A stretch of 64,000 nt of DNA from Streptomyces sp. TBY4 (GTDB lineage Bacteria > Actinomycetota > Actinomycetes > Streptomycetales > Streptomycetaceae), in assembly GCF_024213195.1 (NCBI RefSeq), contig NZ_JANAVF010000011.1, positions 124,001-188,000 of the forward strand. The letters run 5' to 3'. How positions within the stretch are numbered: position 1 is the first letter of the stretch; the number at the start of each line of letters is the position of its first letter. Under the pieces are notes generated by a model. That model saw nothing but the letters and a program-made list of their open reading frames with translations. It ran no database searches and was not told the DNA's origin. This document shows, in pieces, positions 1-8,203 of the stretch. A program made the position numbers and the translations under genes.

Positions 1-204
1 GCCACGGGCGACTACGAGGGCTGGGCCCCGCACCTCGCGGAGGGCGGCACGCTGGTGATCCACGACGTCTTCCCCGACCCGGCCGACGGCGGCCAGGCCC
101 CGTACCGCGTCTACCTCCGCGCCCTGTCCTCGGGCGCCTTCGAGGAAATCTCGGTGACGGACTCCCTGCGCGTCCTGCGCAAAATCAGCCCCGCCGGCGT
201 TTGA
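1..204 (+). CDS. Class I SAM-dependent methyltransferase, C-terminal fragment
   Basis: Only the last 67 codons are in the window; the gene starts upstream. The visible part reads GWAPHLAEGGTLVIHDVF near residue 8, the late beta-strand pattern of small SAM-dependent methyltransferases (a hydrophobic strand followed by HDVF). The substrate cannot be told. The final residues KISPAGV and the TGA stop lie inside the first copy of a dispersed 28-bp repeat (181-208), so the natural C-terminus was probably replaced or extended by that element. The family assignment rests on this short tail and is moderate. Confidence 0.55.
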   Translation, partial: ATGDYEGWAPHLAEGGTLVIHDVFPDPADGGQAPYRVYLRALSSGAFEEISVTDSLRVLRKISPAGV

Positions 205-300
205 GGCGACCCCTCAGCCCCGCCGCCAAAAATCAGCCCCGCCGGCGTTTGAGGCGCGGGGGTCCGGGGGCTGGCCCCCGGCAACGGCGCCGCACCCGCA
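181..300. repeat. Dispersed Streptomyces intergenic repeat, two copies
   Basis: A 28-bp segment at 181-208 is repeated exactly at 229-256, with a partial third copy at 212-225 between them. The second copy continues into a GC-rich stem-forming stretch up to about 300. Positions 233-295 match 25,405-25,467 with one mismatch, so this is a dispersed element and not a local duplication. The first copy supplies the stop codon of the upstream gene. Function is unknown; the stem-loop could act as a transcript end. Confidence 0.85.
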
Positions 301-399
301 CACGGCGCTCGCTCTCGCGGGCCACCGGGCCGACGGGGCATATAACCTCACCGCGCCCCCGGATGGAGCAGGGTCCGTACACCCGGCCAAGGGCCGGTC

Positions 400-405
400 T
401 AGCAT
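400..405 (+). promoter_or_regulatory. -10 box of an apparently leaderless gene
   Basis: TAGCAT lies six bases before the GTG at 412, and no ribosome-binding site is seen. This is the spacing expected when transcription starts at the initiation codon. No clear -35 box is visible. Confidence 0.5.
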
Positions 406-411
406 CGCCGC

Positions 412-1398
412 GTGCGCTACGACGAAAGCTCCCCGCCGCTCCCCGAGTCCTCGACGTCCATCAGTCCGGACCGGCCCTGGTACGCCCGCCGATCGACCCT
501 GGTCGTCGCCGTGGCGGCGATCGCCCCGGCCTGCCTGGGCGGGTGGGTCCTGACCGAGGTGCTCGCCGGGGGCGCGGGCGACGACTCGCGGCCGCCCCGC
601 ATCGTGATGCCGCTCTCGGCATCGGCGCCGGCCCCCTCCGCACCGGCGGCCCCGGCCCCCGCACCGGGCACGAGCGCCGCCCCGGCCGGGACCCCGAGCC
701 CCACCGCCGCCAACGCCAACGCCCTCGCCGGCCGCACCGTCGTCATCGACCCCGGCCACAACACGGGCAACTTCAAGCACACCACCGAGATCAACCGCCA
801 GGTGGACATCGGCACCAACCGCAAGGAGTGCGACACCACCGGCACGACCACCAACTCCGGCTACATGGAAGCCGAGTTCAGCATGGACGTGTCCCGCCGC
901 CTGCGCACCGTCCTGGAGGCCAAGGGCCTCAAGGTGGTGTTCACCCACGAGGCCGGCAAGGAACGCCCCTTCGGCCCGTGCATCGACGAGCGCGCCCGCA
1001 TCGGCAACGAGGCCGCCGCCGACGCCGTGGTCTCCGTCCACGCGGACGGGGTCTCGGCCGGCAGCCGCGGTTTCCACGTCATCCTCCCCGCCAAGGTCAA
1101 GGGCGGCGGCGCCGACACCGCGAAGATCGTCGAACCCTCCCGGCAGCTCGGCGAGCGGATCGCCGGGAACTTCGCCCGGACCACCGGTTCCGCCCCCGCC
1201 AACTACCTGGGCAGCGGCACCGGATTGGTCGTCCGCGACGATCTGGGCGGACTGAACCTCTCGACCCGCCCCAAGGTGTTCGTCGAATGCGGCAACATGC
1301 GTGACGCCAAGGACGCGGCGCTGCTGTCGAGTCCGGAGTGGCGGCAGAAAGCGGCCCAGGGCATCGCGGACGGCATCGTCGGGTTCCTCGGCGGGTAG
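412..1398 (+). CDS. N-acetylmuramoyl-L-alanine amidase (Amidase_3), membrane-anchored
   Basis: Predicted zinc amidase that cleaves the bond between N-acetylmuramate and L-alanine in peptidoglycan, acting outside the cell. The 328-residue protein has a basic N-terminus, one membrane segment at about residues 28-50, an Ala/Pro-rich wall-spanning linker at about 66-105, and an Amidase_3 domain from about 107. Visible zinc and catalytic positions are His116 in IDPGHN, Glu153 or Glu155 in YMEAEFS, His210 in VSVHADG and Glu292 in VECGNM, so the enzyme looks intact. The GTG start is chosen because a -10 box sits six bases upstream. The next gene begins 150 bases later and is probably separate. Confidence 0.88.
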   Translation: MRYDESSPPLPESSTSISPDRPWYARRSTLVVAVAAIAPACLGGWVLTEVLAGGAGDDSRPPRIVMPLSASAPAPSAPAAPAPAPGTSAAPAGTPSPTAANANALAGRTVVIDPGHNTGNFKHTTEINRQVDIGTNRKECDTTGTTTNSGYMEAEFSMDVSRRLRTVLEAKGLKVVFTHEAGKERPFGPCIDERARIGNEAAADAVVSVHADGVSAGSRGFHVILPAKVKGGGADTAKIVEPSRQLGERIAGNFARTTGSAPANYLGSGTGLVVRDDLGGLNLSTRPKVFVECGNMRDAKDAALLSSPEWRQKAAQGIADGIVGFLGG

Positions 1399-1548
1399 GG
1401 CCACCGGGACCGTCCTCCCGGACGGCCCGCAGCCCCGATCCTCTCGGCCGCGGCGAAGCTCCGTACCATGGTGCCGCCCGCCCCCCTGCGTCACGGCGGG
1501 CGCCCACGGCACCACGAGACGACCGAGACCGAGAAGGACACCTAAGAC

Positions 1549-2364
1549 GTGAACATCCGCTCCCTCACTCGAGGCGACGGCGTGGTGATCGGAGCAGCGG
1601 CGCTGCTGTTCATCGCCTCGTTCCTCGATTTCTATTCCGCGCCCGGCGTCGACGCACCGAGCGCATGGGACACCGACGTGTACCGCCTGGCGCTGCCGAG
1701 CATCTTCCTGCTCGCGTTCATCGCCGTCGGCCTGCTCGTCGCCGCCCGCCTCCAGCCCGCCGGGCGCCAGCTCCTGGGCCTGCCCTTCCAGGCCTGGGGC
1801 ACGGTGCTCTCCGTCGCGGCCGCCTGGTCCGCGCTCTGGGGGCTCATCACCTGCCCGACCGGGGCCGACCTCGGCGCGGGCGCCGTCATCGCCTTCCTCG
1901 CCACGGCGGCGCTGGCCGGCGTGACCCTCTTCGGCGCGAAGGTCCCGGCGCTCGCCGCGCAGCTCGTGCCGGACCCGAAGCCCGCCACCACCGCCGTCCC
2001 GCCGTACGGCCAGCAGCAGCCGGGCGCCGGGTACGGATACCCGGGCGGCCAGGAGCCGCCGTCGTACGGGGCCGTCCCGCAGCCGGTCCCGCCGTACGGC
2101 GGCCAGGACCAGGGCCAGGGCCAGGTCCCGCAGGACCAGGCCCCGGCTCCGGCCCCGGCGGCGGACTTCACGCCGTTCTGGTTCGCCGTTCCGGTGGCCC
2201 GCCCGCTCTTCGCCGAGGACGGCAACCCCGCCCCGATCGCGGAGCTCGCGCCCGGCACCTGGTACCTGGCCGTGGAACAGCGCGGTCAGGCCACCCTGAT
2301 CGCCCAGACCCAGGACGGCCGCCGCGGCGTCCTGAACGACACCTCGGGCATCCAGCGCGGCTGA
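1549..2364 (+). CDS. Four-helix membrane protein with Pro/Gln-rich linker (DUF5336-like)
   Basis: Function unknown. The first 150 residues hold about four membrane helices (residues about 11-28, 45-67, 80-98, 105-125). A Pro/Gly/Gln/Tyr-rich linker (about 150-205) follows, with PPYG and YGYPGG repeats. A C-terminal domain of about 65 residues (FTPFWFAVPVARPLF...) ends the protein and is probably cytoplasmic. The layout resembles DUF5336 proteins of actinobacteria, but the match is from memory. The GTG start follows a GAAGGA element. A 14-bp terminator hairpin ends the unit at 2386-2417. Confidence 0.6.
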   Translation: MNIRSLTRGDGVVIGAAALLFIASFLDFYSAPGVDAPSAWDTDVYRLALPSIFLLAFIAVGLLVAARLQPAGRQLLGLPFQAWGTVLSVAAAWSALWGLITCPTGADLGAGAVIAFLATAALAGVTLFGAKVPALAAQLVPDPKPATTAVPPYGQQQPGAGYGYPGGQEPPSYGAVPQPVPPYGGQDQGQGQVPQDQAPAPAPAADFTPFWFAVPVARPLFAEDGNPAPIAELAPGTWYLAVEQRGQATLIAQTQDGRRGVLNDTSGIQRG

Positions 2365-2385
2365 TCCCGCGCATGCGCCCCATCG

Positions 2386-2417
2386 ACGGCCCCCCGCCCT
2401 TCCGGGCGGGGGGCCGT
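2386..2417. terminator. Intrinsic terminator hairpin
   Basis: A perfect 14-bp stem (ACGGCCCCCCGCCC and its complement) with a TTCC loop lies just after the membrane-protein gene. There is no T-run, as is usual in Streptomyces. Confidence 0.75.
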
Positions 2418-2431
2418 TGCCCTACAGTCAC

Positions 2432-2446
2432 CTGACGCATCGTCAG
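2432..2446. promoter_or_regulatory. Operator-like inverted repeat CTGACG-CAT-CGTCAG
   Basis: Perfect 6-bp arms with a 3-bp centre, 21 bases upstream of the LLM oxidoreductase start and just before its GGAGGGG ribosome-binding site. A near-identical dyad (CTGATG-GGC-CGTCAG) lies upstream of the CYP125 gene at 23,595-23,609. Such dyads are typical of TetR-type operators. Confidence 0.5.
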
Positions 2447-2467
2447 ATTCGTGGAGGGGACCGTCAC

Positions 2468-3478
2468 ATGCGCCTCGGACTCGCACTCGGCTACTGGGGC
2501 CGCGGCCCCAATCCGGACCACCTCGACCTCGCCGCCGAAGCCGAGAACCTCGGCTACGACTCCGTGTGGACCGCCGAGGCCTGGGGCTCGGACGCGTTCA
2601 CCCCGCTCACCTGGATCGCCGCCCACACCTCGCGCATCCGCCTGGGCACCGCCATCGCGCAGATGGCCGCCCGCACCCCCACCGCCACCGCCATGCAGGC
2701 CCTGACCCTGGACCACCTCTCCGGCGGCCGGATGATGCTCGGCCTCGGCCTGTCCGGCCCGCAGGTGGTCGAAGGCTGGTACGGGCGCCCCTTCCCCTCC
2801 AGCCCCCTGACGGCGACCCGGGAGTACGTGGACGTCATCCGCCAGGTGCTGCGCCGCGAGGCCCCGGTCGCGCTGGACGGCCGCTTCCACAGCCACCCGT
2901 ACCGGGGCGCGGACGGCACCGGCATCGGCAAGCCGCTCAAGCCCATCACCCACCCGCTCCGGGCCGACCTGCCGGTGCTGCTCGGTGCGGAGGGGCCGAA
3001 GAACATCGCGCAGACCACCCGCATCGCGGACGGCTGGCTCCCCCTGTACTGGTCGCCGACGCGCACCGACGTCTACCAGGCCTCGCTGTCCGAGCTCCCC
3101 GAGGGGTTCATGATCGCCCCGATGGCCCGGGCGAAGGTCTGCGACGACGTCGCGGAGGGCCTCCTCCCGGTCAAGGCGATGCTGGGCTTCTACATCGGCG
3201 GCATGGGGCACGCGGCACGCAACTTCCACGCGGACCTCATGGGCCGGATGGGCTACGAGGAGGAGGCCCACAGGATCCAGGAGCTGTTCCTGGCCGGGCG
3301 CAAGGAGGAGGCCGTGCTGGCCGTCCCGGACGCGTTCGCGGACGAGATCTCCCTGGTCGGACCGCGCGAGCGGATCGCCGAGCGCCTGGAACTGTGGCGC
3401 AAGGGCCCGGTGACCGACCTGCTCCTGACCGCCCCCGACCCGCACACCCTGCGGGTCCTGGCGGAGCTGAACAGCTAG
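2468..3478 (+). CDS. LLM-class F420-dependent oxidoreductase
   Basis: A luciferase-like monooxygenase-fold protein of 336 residues, expected to use reduced F420 (or FMNH2) for hydride transfer to an unknown substrate. The N-terminal beta strand (MRLGLALGYWG), the AEAENLGYDSVWTAE segment, the RIRLGTAIAQ strand and the long insertion followed by RIADGWLPLYW are typical of the F420-binding subgroup. The ATG at 2468 has a GGAGGGG box 8 bases upstream; earlier in-frame ATGs would overlap the CTGACG operator. The operator shared with CYP125 suggests a lipid or steroid-related redox role, which is inference only. Confidence 0.85.
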   Translation: MRLGLALGYWGRGPNPDHLDLAAEAENLGYDSVWTAEAWGSDAFTPLTWIAAHTSRIRLGTAIAQMAARTPTATAMQALTLDHLSGGRMMLGLGLSGPQVVEGWYGRPFPSSPLTATREYVDVIRQVLRREAPVALDGRFHSHPYRGADGTGIGKPLKPITHPLRADLPVLLGAEGPKNIAQTTRIADGWLPLYWSPTRTDVYQASLSELPEGFMIAPMARAKVCDDVAEGLLPVKAMLGFYIGGMGHAARNFHADLMGRMGYEEEAHRIQELFLAGRKEEAVLAVPDAFADEISLVGPRERIAERLELWRKGPVTDLLLTAPDPHTLRVLAELNS

Positions 3479-3506
3479 GCCGTCCCCCCTCTTCCGGCTC
3501 ACCGGG

Positions 3507-4484
3507 TCAGAGGGACGCGCGGCGGCCGGGGTCCGGCACCAGGACCGTCTTCCCGCGGACGAGGGTTCCCGCCTCCGCCTCCGCGTGTACGCCGGCCAGC
3601 TCGGCCAGCGGGCGGACCGCGGCGGGGGCCACCTCCAGTTCGCCCGCATCGACCAGCGCGACCAGCCGGGCGAGCTGCCCGGTGTCCCGGCGGGCCACCA
3701 GGTGGACGCCGCCGGGGATCGGGGTCGCGACGGAGACCGCCACCCCGCCCGGGCCGAGGAGGGCCGGCAGGGCGGCGGCCGCCCCCGGGCCGATCGGGGC
3801 CAGGTTGAGCACGGCGTCGAGGGGTTCGCCCTCCAGGGCCTCGTGCAGCGCGACGGCGGTGCGGTCGATCACGCGGTGGGCCCCGTACCGCCGGACCGCG
3901 GCGGCGCTGCGCGGGCTCGCGGTCGCCACGACGGTGGCCCCGGCCCGGCGGGCGAGCTGCACGGCGAAGGCGCCGACGCCCCCGCCGGCCCCGTTGATCA
4001 GGATCCGGCTGCCCTCACGGATCCGCGCCGCCTCGAACAGCGCCTGCCAGGCCGTCAGTCCGGCCACCGGGATCGCCGCCGCCGCCGTGAGGGGCAGGGA
4101 GCGGGGGGCCGGCACGAGCAGCTCGGGGGCGACGGACACGAAGGGGGCGGCGGCTCCGCCCGCGTCCAGCCGGCCGATCACCCGCTCCCCGGTGGCGACG
4201 ACCGTGCCCGCCAGGTCCCAGCCCGGGACGTGGGGCAGCTCCAGGGGCAGGACCTCGCGCAGCAGTCCGGCGCGCAGGGCGAGCTCGGAGGGGTTGAAGG
4301 AGGTGGCCGCCACCTCGACGAGGACCTCGCCGGGGGCCGGCACGGGGACGGGGACCTCCTCGTGGCGGATGACGGCGGGGCCGCCGTAGGCGTGGATGCG
4401 GGCCGCGAGCATCGTGGCGGGCGTCGTGGCGGCGGGGATCGTGGCGGTGGCCGTCGTGGCGGCGGGCTCTCGTGTGTCGTTCAT
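3507..4484 (-). CDS. Zinc-independent NADP-dependent alcohol dehydrogenase / quinone oxidoreductase (MDR)
   Basis: A 325-residue medium-chain dehydrogenase/reductase. The N-terminal GroES-like domain contains APGEVLVEVAATSFNPSEL and VPGWDLAGTVV. The Rossmann part has the cofactor loop GAGGGVGAFAVQLA. The structural-zinc cysteines are absent, as in the quinone oxidoreductase branch. The start is preceded by an Ala/Thr-rich N-terminus of about 25 residues that is atypical, so an internal start near MLAARIHAYGG is possible. The gene is divergent from the AraC-type regulator at 4567, 82 bases away, a common local-regulation arrangement. Confidence 0.85.
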   Translation of the reverse strand: MNDTREPAATTATATIPAATTPATMLAARIHAYGGPAVIRHEEVPVPVPAPGEVLVEVAATSFNPSELALRAGLLREVLPLELPHVPGWDLAGTVVATGERVIGRLDAGGAAAPFVSVAPELLVPAPRSLPLTAAAAIPVAGLTAWQALFEAARIREGSRILINGAGGGVGAFAVQLARRAGATVVATASPRSAAAVRRYGAHRVIDRTAVALHEALEGEPLDAVLNLAPIGPGAAAALPALLGPGGVAVSVATPIPGGVHLVARRDTGQLARLVALVDAGELEVAPAAVRPLAELAGVHAEAEAGTLVRGKTVLVPDPGRRASL

Positions 4485-4553
4485 GGCACCCACGCTAGGG
4501 AGCGGAAGGAAGACGATCCATGCGCGAGGATCTTGGTTTCCTGCGCGTTCGTC

Positions 4554-4559
4554 TACGCT
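4554..4559 (+). promoter_or_regulatory. -10 box of leaderless AraC-type gene
   Basis: TACGCT lies seven bases before the GTG at 4567, and no ribosome-binding site is visible, consistent with a leaderless transcript. Confidence 0.5.
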
Positions 4560-4566
4560 GCCGGGC

Positions 4567-5511
4567 GTGGACGTACTCAGCGATGTCATCGCGCTCATGC
4601 GGACGGGAAGGCCCACCTCCGCACTCGTACGGTGGCACGCGCCCTGGGGACAGCGCTTCCCCGCGGTCCCCGGCTCGGCGGGCTTCCAGGTGGTGCTGAG
4701 CGGGAGCTGCCTGCTGGACGACCCGTCGGGGCCGGTCCGGCTGAACGCCGGGGACGTGCTGTTCCTGCCGCACGGGCACGGGTACACGCTGCTCGGCGAG
4801 CCGTCGGCGGAGCCGGCCGAACCCCGCTGGGACCCCGACCGCGAGCCCGCCCTCCTCGTCCGCGACACCGTCGGGGACGAGCACGGCGGCGGGCCGGTCA
4901 CCGTCACCCTGTGCGGCGGGTACCGGATCGAGGCGGAACACGCCCATCCGCTGCTGCGGGAACTGCCCGAGCTCCTCCACCTGCCCGCCGGGCAGCCCGG
5001 CGCGGCCGAGTCGGTGGCCCTGCTGGCCCGGGAGGCGGCGGAGCCCGGACTCGGCACGGACACGCTGCTCCCGGCCCTGCTGGACGTGCTGCTGCTGTAC
5101 GTGCTGCGGGCCCACGTGGGCGAAGCCGGCGGATCGCCGGCGGGGTCCGGGCGGACGGGCTGGGCGGCGGCGCTCGCCGATCCCCCGGTCGCCGCCGCGC
5201 TGGCGGCCGTCCACGCGGAGCCGGACCATCCCTGGACGGTCGCCTCCCTGGGGGCGCGGGCCGGGCTGTCGCGGGCCGCCTTCGCCCGCCGCTTCCACGA
5301 ACGCGTCGGGCAGCCGCCGCTCGCCTACCTGACGTGGTGGCGCATGACCACGGCCGCACGCCTGCTGCGCACCACCGACACGCCCCTGTCGGTCCTGGCG
5401 GCCCGCTCCGGCTACACCTCGGAGTACGCCTTCGCCCACGCCTTCAAACGGGCCTACGGGACCCCGCCCGGACGCTTCCGCGCCGAGCGGCACGGGACGC
5501 CGTCGGCCTAA
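4567..5511 (+). CDS. AraC-family transcriptional regulator with cupin_6 domain
   Basis: A 314-residue activator or repressor. The N-terminal cupin_6 domain (about 1-170) contains HAPWGQRFP and the LNAGDVLFLPHG strand. The C-terminal AraC double helix-turn-helix (about 210-310) has WTVASLGARAGLSRAAFARRF and VLAARSGYTSEYAFAHAFKR. The start beginning VDVLSDVIALM fits the family and a -10 box 7 bases upstream. It faces the MDR oxidoreductase at 3507-4484, its likely target. Its stop overlaps by 4 bases the tail of the convergent gene at 5508. Confidence 0.88.
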   Translation: MDVLSDVIALMRTGRPTSALVRWHAPWGQRFPAVPGSAGFQVVLSGSCLLDDPSGPVRLNAGDVLFLPHGHGYTLLGEPSAEPAEPRWDPDREPALLVRDTVGDEHGGGPVTVTLCGGYRIEAEHAHPLLRELPELLHLPAGQPGAAESVALLAREAAEPGLGTDTLLPALLDVLLLYVLRAHVGEAGGSPAGSGRTGWAAALADPPVAAALAAVHAEPDHPWTVASLGARAGLSRAAFARRFHERVGQPPLAYLTWWRMTTAARLLRTTDTPLSVLAARSGYTSEYAFAHAFKRAYGTPPGRFRAERHGTPSA

Positions 5512-5936
5512 GGCGTCTGCGGAGCGGCTCCGTCCGCCTGCGGCACCGCGGCCAGCAGTTCCCGCAGGTCCAGCGGCATGACGGCGATCTCGATGCCGCC
5601 GTCGCTGCTGGCTGCGCCGTCGCCGAGGGTGCAGGTCACGATCCGCGAGCCCGGGTTGATGGAGATGCCCTCCTTCACGGAGGGCGCCCGGACGGCGGTG
5701 GCCCGGCCGCCGGTCAGCACCACGGGCTCGCCCCGTCGCGGCACCCAGCGGGCCGCGCCGCCGTCCACGTACACCCGGCCCATGCGCCAGCGGCCCCGCC
5801 CAGCGGGCGTGCGCGCCATGCAGGGGATGCCGGCGACGTTCCCGGCGGCCACCCGGCTGCGGTGCTTGCGGCGCATCAGCCAACCGGTGCCGGCGGCCGC
5901 GAGGGCCACTACTGCGAACTCGATCACGCGTCCCAT
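5508..5936 (-). CDS. Small membrane-anchored protein, DUF2550-like
   Basis: 142 residues with one N-terminal membrane helix (about 6-20), a basic patch (MRRKHRSR), then a small beta-rich soluble domain. In that domain CMARTPAGRGRWRMGRVYVDGGAARWVPRR resembles the PH-like fold of DUF2550 proteins. Function unknown. It is convergent with the AraC gene (4-base overlap), so the two share no promoter. The DUF assignment is from memory of the pattern and is tentative. Confidence 0.6.
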   Translation of the reverse strand: MGRVIEFAVVALAAAGTGWLMRRKHRSRVAAGNVAGIPCMARTPAGRGRWRMGRVYVDGGAARWVPRRGEPVVLTGGRATAVRAPSVKEGISINPGSRIVTCTLGDGAASSDGGIEIAVMPLDLRELLAAVPQADGAAPQTP

Positions 5937-6035
5937 TGAAACAGCAGGGCGGGCCGGACGGGTGCCACGCCCGTCCGGCCCGCCCTGCGGTCCGGGTGCC
6001 GGCCGGCCAAGGCCGGTCGGCAGGTCAGCAGCCGG

Positions 6036-6680
6036 TCAGCCGGTCAGCTGGCCCGCGCTCGGGACCTTGTCGGTCACCGTGGCGCCGGCGCTCTTGCCGG
6101 CCTCCTTGACGCTGTTGATGACGTCCTCGAAGGCGCCGATGTCGGCGTCGCCGGCCTGGCCCTTGCGCAGCTTGGAGCCGAGCCCCTTGAGGGAGTCGAT
6201 GCCCGCCGTCAGCGGGCCCACGGCCTTCGACAGCAGCGGGTCGCCCTTGGCGTTCTCGCTGGCGGCCTTCAGCCGGTTGTAGGCGAAGGCGCCCGCGAGG
6301 CCCGCCTTGACCAGGGCGAAGGTGCGGCCCTTGGCGCCCTTCTTGAACTTGCCGTCACGGTACGGCTTGATGATCCACTGGTAGGTGGCACCGGCCGCGA
6401 GCCCCGCGTTGGCGACGAAGCGGGTCTTGGCGAACTTCTGCTTCTCCTCCGGGGTGCTGGCCGACGGAGAGGCGGCGGCCGCTTCCGCGTCCTCGGCGGA
6501 GGCTGCCGCATCGGCCTCGGCGAACGCGGCCATGGCCACCGAAACCTCGTCGGCCTGACCGGCGGCAACCTTGTCGCCACCGCCCGAGCCGCAGGCGGTG
6601 GCACCGCCGAGCAGGGCACAGGACAGGAGCACCGCCGTGAGCACACGGCGGAAACGGACGGCTGGGGTGGGTACGGACAC
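6036..6680 (-). CDS. Hypothetical lipoprotein
   Basis: 214 residues with a type II signal peptide: Arg-rich start, hydrophobic core VLTAVLLSCALLGG, lipobox GATAC with the modified Cys near residue 30, then a GSGGGD tether. The mature part has an Ala/Ser/Asp-rich stretch (about 50-75), a helical segment starting KQKFAKTRFVANAGLAAG and a Lys/Gly-rich C-terminus. No known domain is recognised. The GTG start is supported by a GGAGGA box 6-7 bases upstream. It is expected on the outer face of the membrane. Confidence 0.7.
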   Translation of the reverse strand: MSVPTPAVRFRRVLTAVLLSCALLGGATACGSGGGDKVAAGQADEVSVAMAAFAEADAAASAEDAEAAAASPSASTPEEKQKFAKTRFVANAGLAAGATYQWIIKPYRDGKFKKGAKGRTFALVKAGLAGAFAYNRLKAASENAKGDPLLSKAVGPLTAGIDSLKGLGSKLRKGQAGDADIGAFEDVINSVKEAGKSAGATVTDKVPSAGQLTG

Positions 6681-7114
6681 GGGTTTCCTCCGGGGACTGG
6701 GGTGTCACCAATCCCGTGCAGCCTCACCCGGGGCCCGGGGCTGCGCCACTTGAGGGACCCATTCGGGTTCGCCCGCCGCGGACTTCTTTCAGGAATTCCG
6801 GCGTACGGGGGCAACCATCCGTGCCGGTCGCGGGTCGTACGGGCGAGAGTTGATCAGTCGGACTGCGCCCGGGGGGCTCCTTTGAAGAAGAACACGGTGA
6901 CCGAGGGGGCCTCACCCGCCGACTCCGCGGCCCACGTGCCGGTGGAGCCTGCTGCCCCGGAGGACACCCGCGGCGTCCTCCTGTTCTCCCTCCCCACCGA
7001 GGGACGGACGCACCGCCCCGAGGACTACGCCCCCGTGCGCTGACGCGCACGGCACACAGACGAGTGCGGGGCGGGCAAGACCGGTACGGGGGTCCCGCCA
7101 TGCCCGCTCCGCCC
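6681..7114. other. Gene-poor 434-base interval
   Basis: Between the lipoprotein and the toroid-protein operon no clear gene is present. The only candidate is the small plus-strand frame at 6882-7043 described separately. No repeat or strong hairpin stands out. Confidence 0.4.
6882..7043 (+). CDS. Possible small peptide gene (53 residues)
   Basis: A short frame that could start at TTG 6882 (KKNTVTEG...) after a GGGGGG element, or at GTG 6897. It ends GVLLFSLPTEGRTHRPEDYAPVR. The Lys-rich start, acidic/Ala middle and conserved-looking C-terminus suggest a real product, and a ribosomal peptide precursor is one possibility. However, no modifying enzyme is adjacent and no known leader motif is recognised. 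It could equally be chance coding in GC-rich DNA. Confidence 0.28.
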   Translation: MKKNTVTEGASPADSAAHVPVEPAAPEDTRGVLLFSLPTEGRTHRPEDYAPVR

Positions 7115-8203
7115 TCAGTTGCAGCAGTCCGGCTCCAGGCCGGCGGGCAGCGCCAGGCCGCCGAAGACCGCGCCGGTGGCCTCGTCGCCGCCCAGGGCGG
7201 CCACCGCGAGGAGCAGCGAGCCCGCCGTCCAGGTGGTCTGCTCCACGGGCCAGACCGCCCGGTCGTCGAAGACGTACCCGGTCCAGTACATGCCGTTGTC
7301 GGCCCGCAGGTGGCCGATCGAGCGCAGGATCTCCAGGGCCCGGTCCGACTCCCCCGTCGCCCACAGGGCGAGCGCCAGTTCGCAGGACTCCCCGCCGGTC
7401 ACCCAGGGGTTCGGCAGTACGCACCGCACACCGAGGTCCGGTACGACGAACTCCTCCCACCGCTCCTCGATCCGGGACTTCGCCTCGGCGCCGGTCAGCG
7501 CCCCGCCGAGGACGGGGTAGTACCAGTCCATGGAGTAGTGGGACTTGTCGAGGAACCGCTCGGGGTGCCGGCGTATCGCGTGCCCGAGGGCGCCCGCGGC
7601 CAGTTCCCAGTCGGGCTGGGGATCGCCCCGGTACTCGGCGATGGCCAGTGCGCAGCGCAGCGCCTGGTGGATGGAGGAGGATCCGGTGAGCAGCGCGTCC
7701 GCGACGTCCTCGCCGGTCGCTTCGCGCTTCCAGCCGATCTCGCCACCCGGCTGCTGGAGCCGCAGGACGAACTCGACGGCCGCGTAGACGGCGGGCCACA
7801 TCCGGTCGAGGAAGGCCTCGTCGCCGGTGGCGAGGTGGTGGTGCCAGACGCCGACGGCGAGGTACGCGGTGAAGTTGGTCTCCCGGCTCGCGTCCTGCGG
7901 CTCGCGGGTGTCCACGCCGTCCTCGCGGTCGGCGTAGGCCGCGTACCAGGAGCCGTCCTCGTTCTGGTGGCGCACCAGCCAGTCGTAGGCCCGCTCGGCG
8001 GCCTCGTGCTCACCGGCCGCGTCGAGGGCCATCGCGGCCTCGGTGTGGTCCCACGGGTCGAGGTGGTGCCCGCGGAACCACGGTATGGCCCCGTCGGCGC
8101 GCTGTGCGGCGAGGATCCCGGCGACGGTGGCGGCGGCCTGATCGGCCGTCAGCACCCCGTCCAGGACCAGGTGTTCGGGTACGGTGCGCCCGGGCGAGCT
8201 CAC
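7115..8203 (-). CDS. Alpha/alpha-toroid (prenyltransferase / six-hairpin glycosidase-like) protein
   Basis: 362 residues made of repeated helical hairpins with conserved aromatic and Asp positions (AQRADGAIPWFRGHHLDPWDH, HQNEDGSWYAAY, DDRAVWPVEQTTWTAGS). This is the fold shared by prenyltransferase-like toroids and six-hairpin glycosidases. The reaction is unknown. Its GTG overlaps the TGA of the upstream methyltransferase (GTGA), so the two are translationally coupled. With the glycosyltransferase at 9020 they form one minus-strand operon that probably modifies a glycolipid or surface glycan. It ends with two adjacent Cys residues (DCCN). Confidence 0.7.
   Translation of the reverse strand: MSSPGRTVPEHLVLDGVLTADQAAATVAGILAAQRADGAIPWFRGHHLDPWDHTEAAMALDAAGEHEAAERAYDWLVRHQNEDGSWYAAYADREDGVDTREPQDASRETNFTAYLAVGVWHHHLATGDEAFLDRMWPAVYAAVEFVLRLQQPGGEIGWKREATGEDVADALLTGSSSIHQALRCALAIAEYRGDPQPDWELAAGALGHAIRRHPERFLDKSHYSMDWYYPVLGGALTGAEAKSRIEERWEEFVVPDLGVRCVLPNPWVTGGESCELALALWATGESDRALEILRSIGHLRADNGMYWTGYVFDDRAVWPVEQTTWTAGSLLLAVAALGGDEATGAVFGGLALPAGLEPDCCN

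Noticed and set aside
2566..4389. Very long plus-strand open frame across the LLM and oxidoreductase genes
   Set aside because: It is Arg/Pro/Gly-rich shadow coding in high-GC DNA, overlaps two genes with clear domains and has no start signal.
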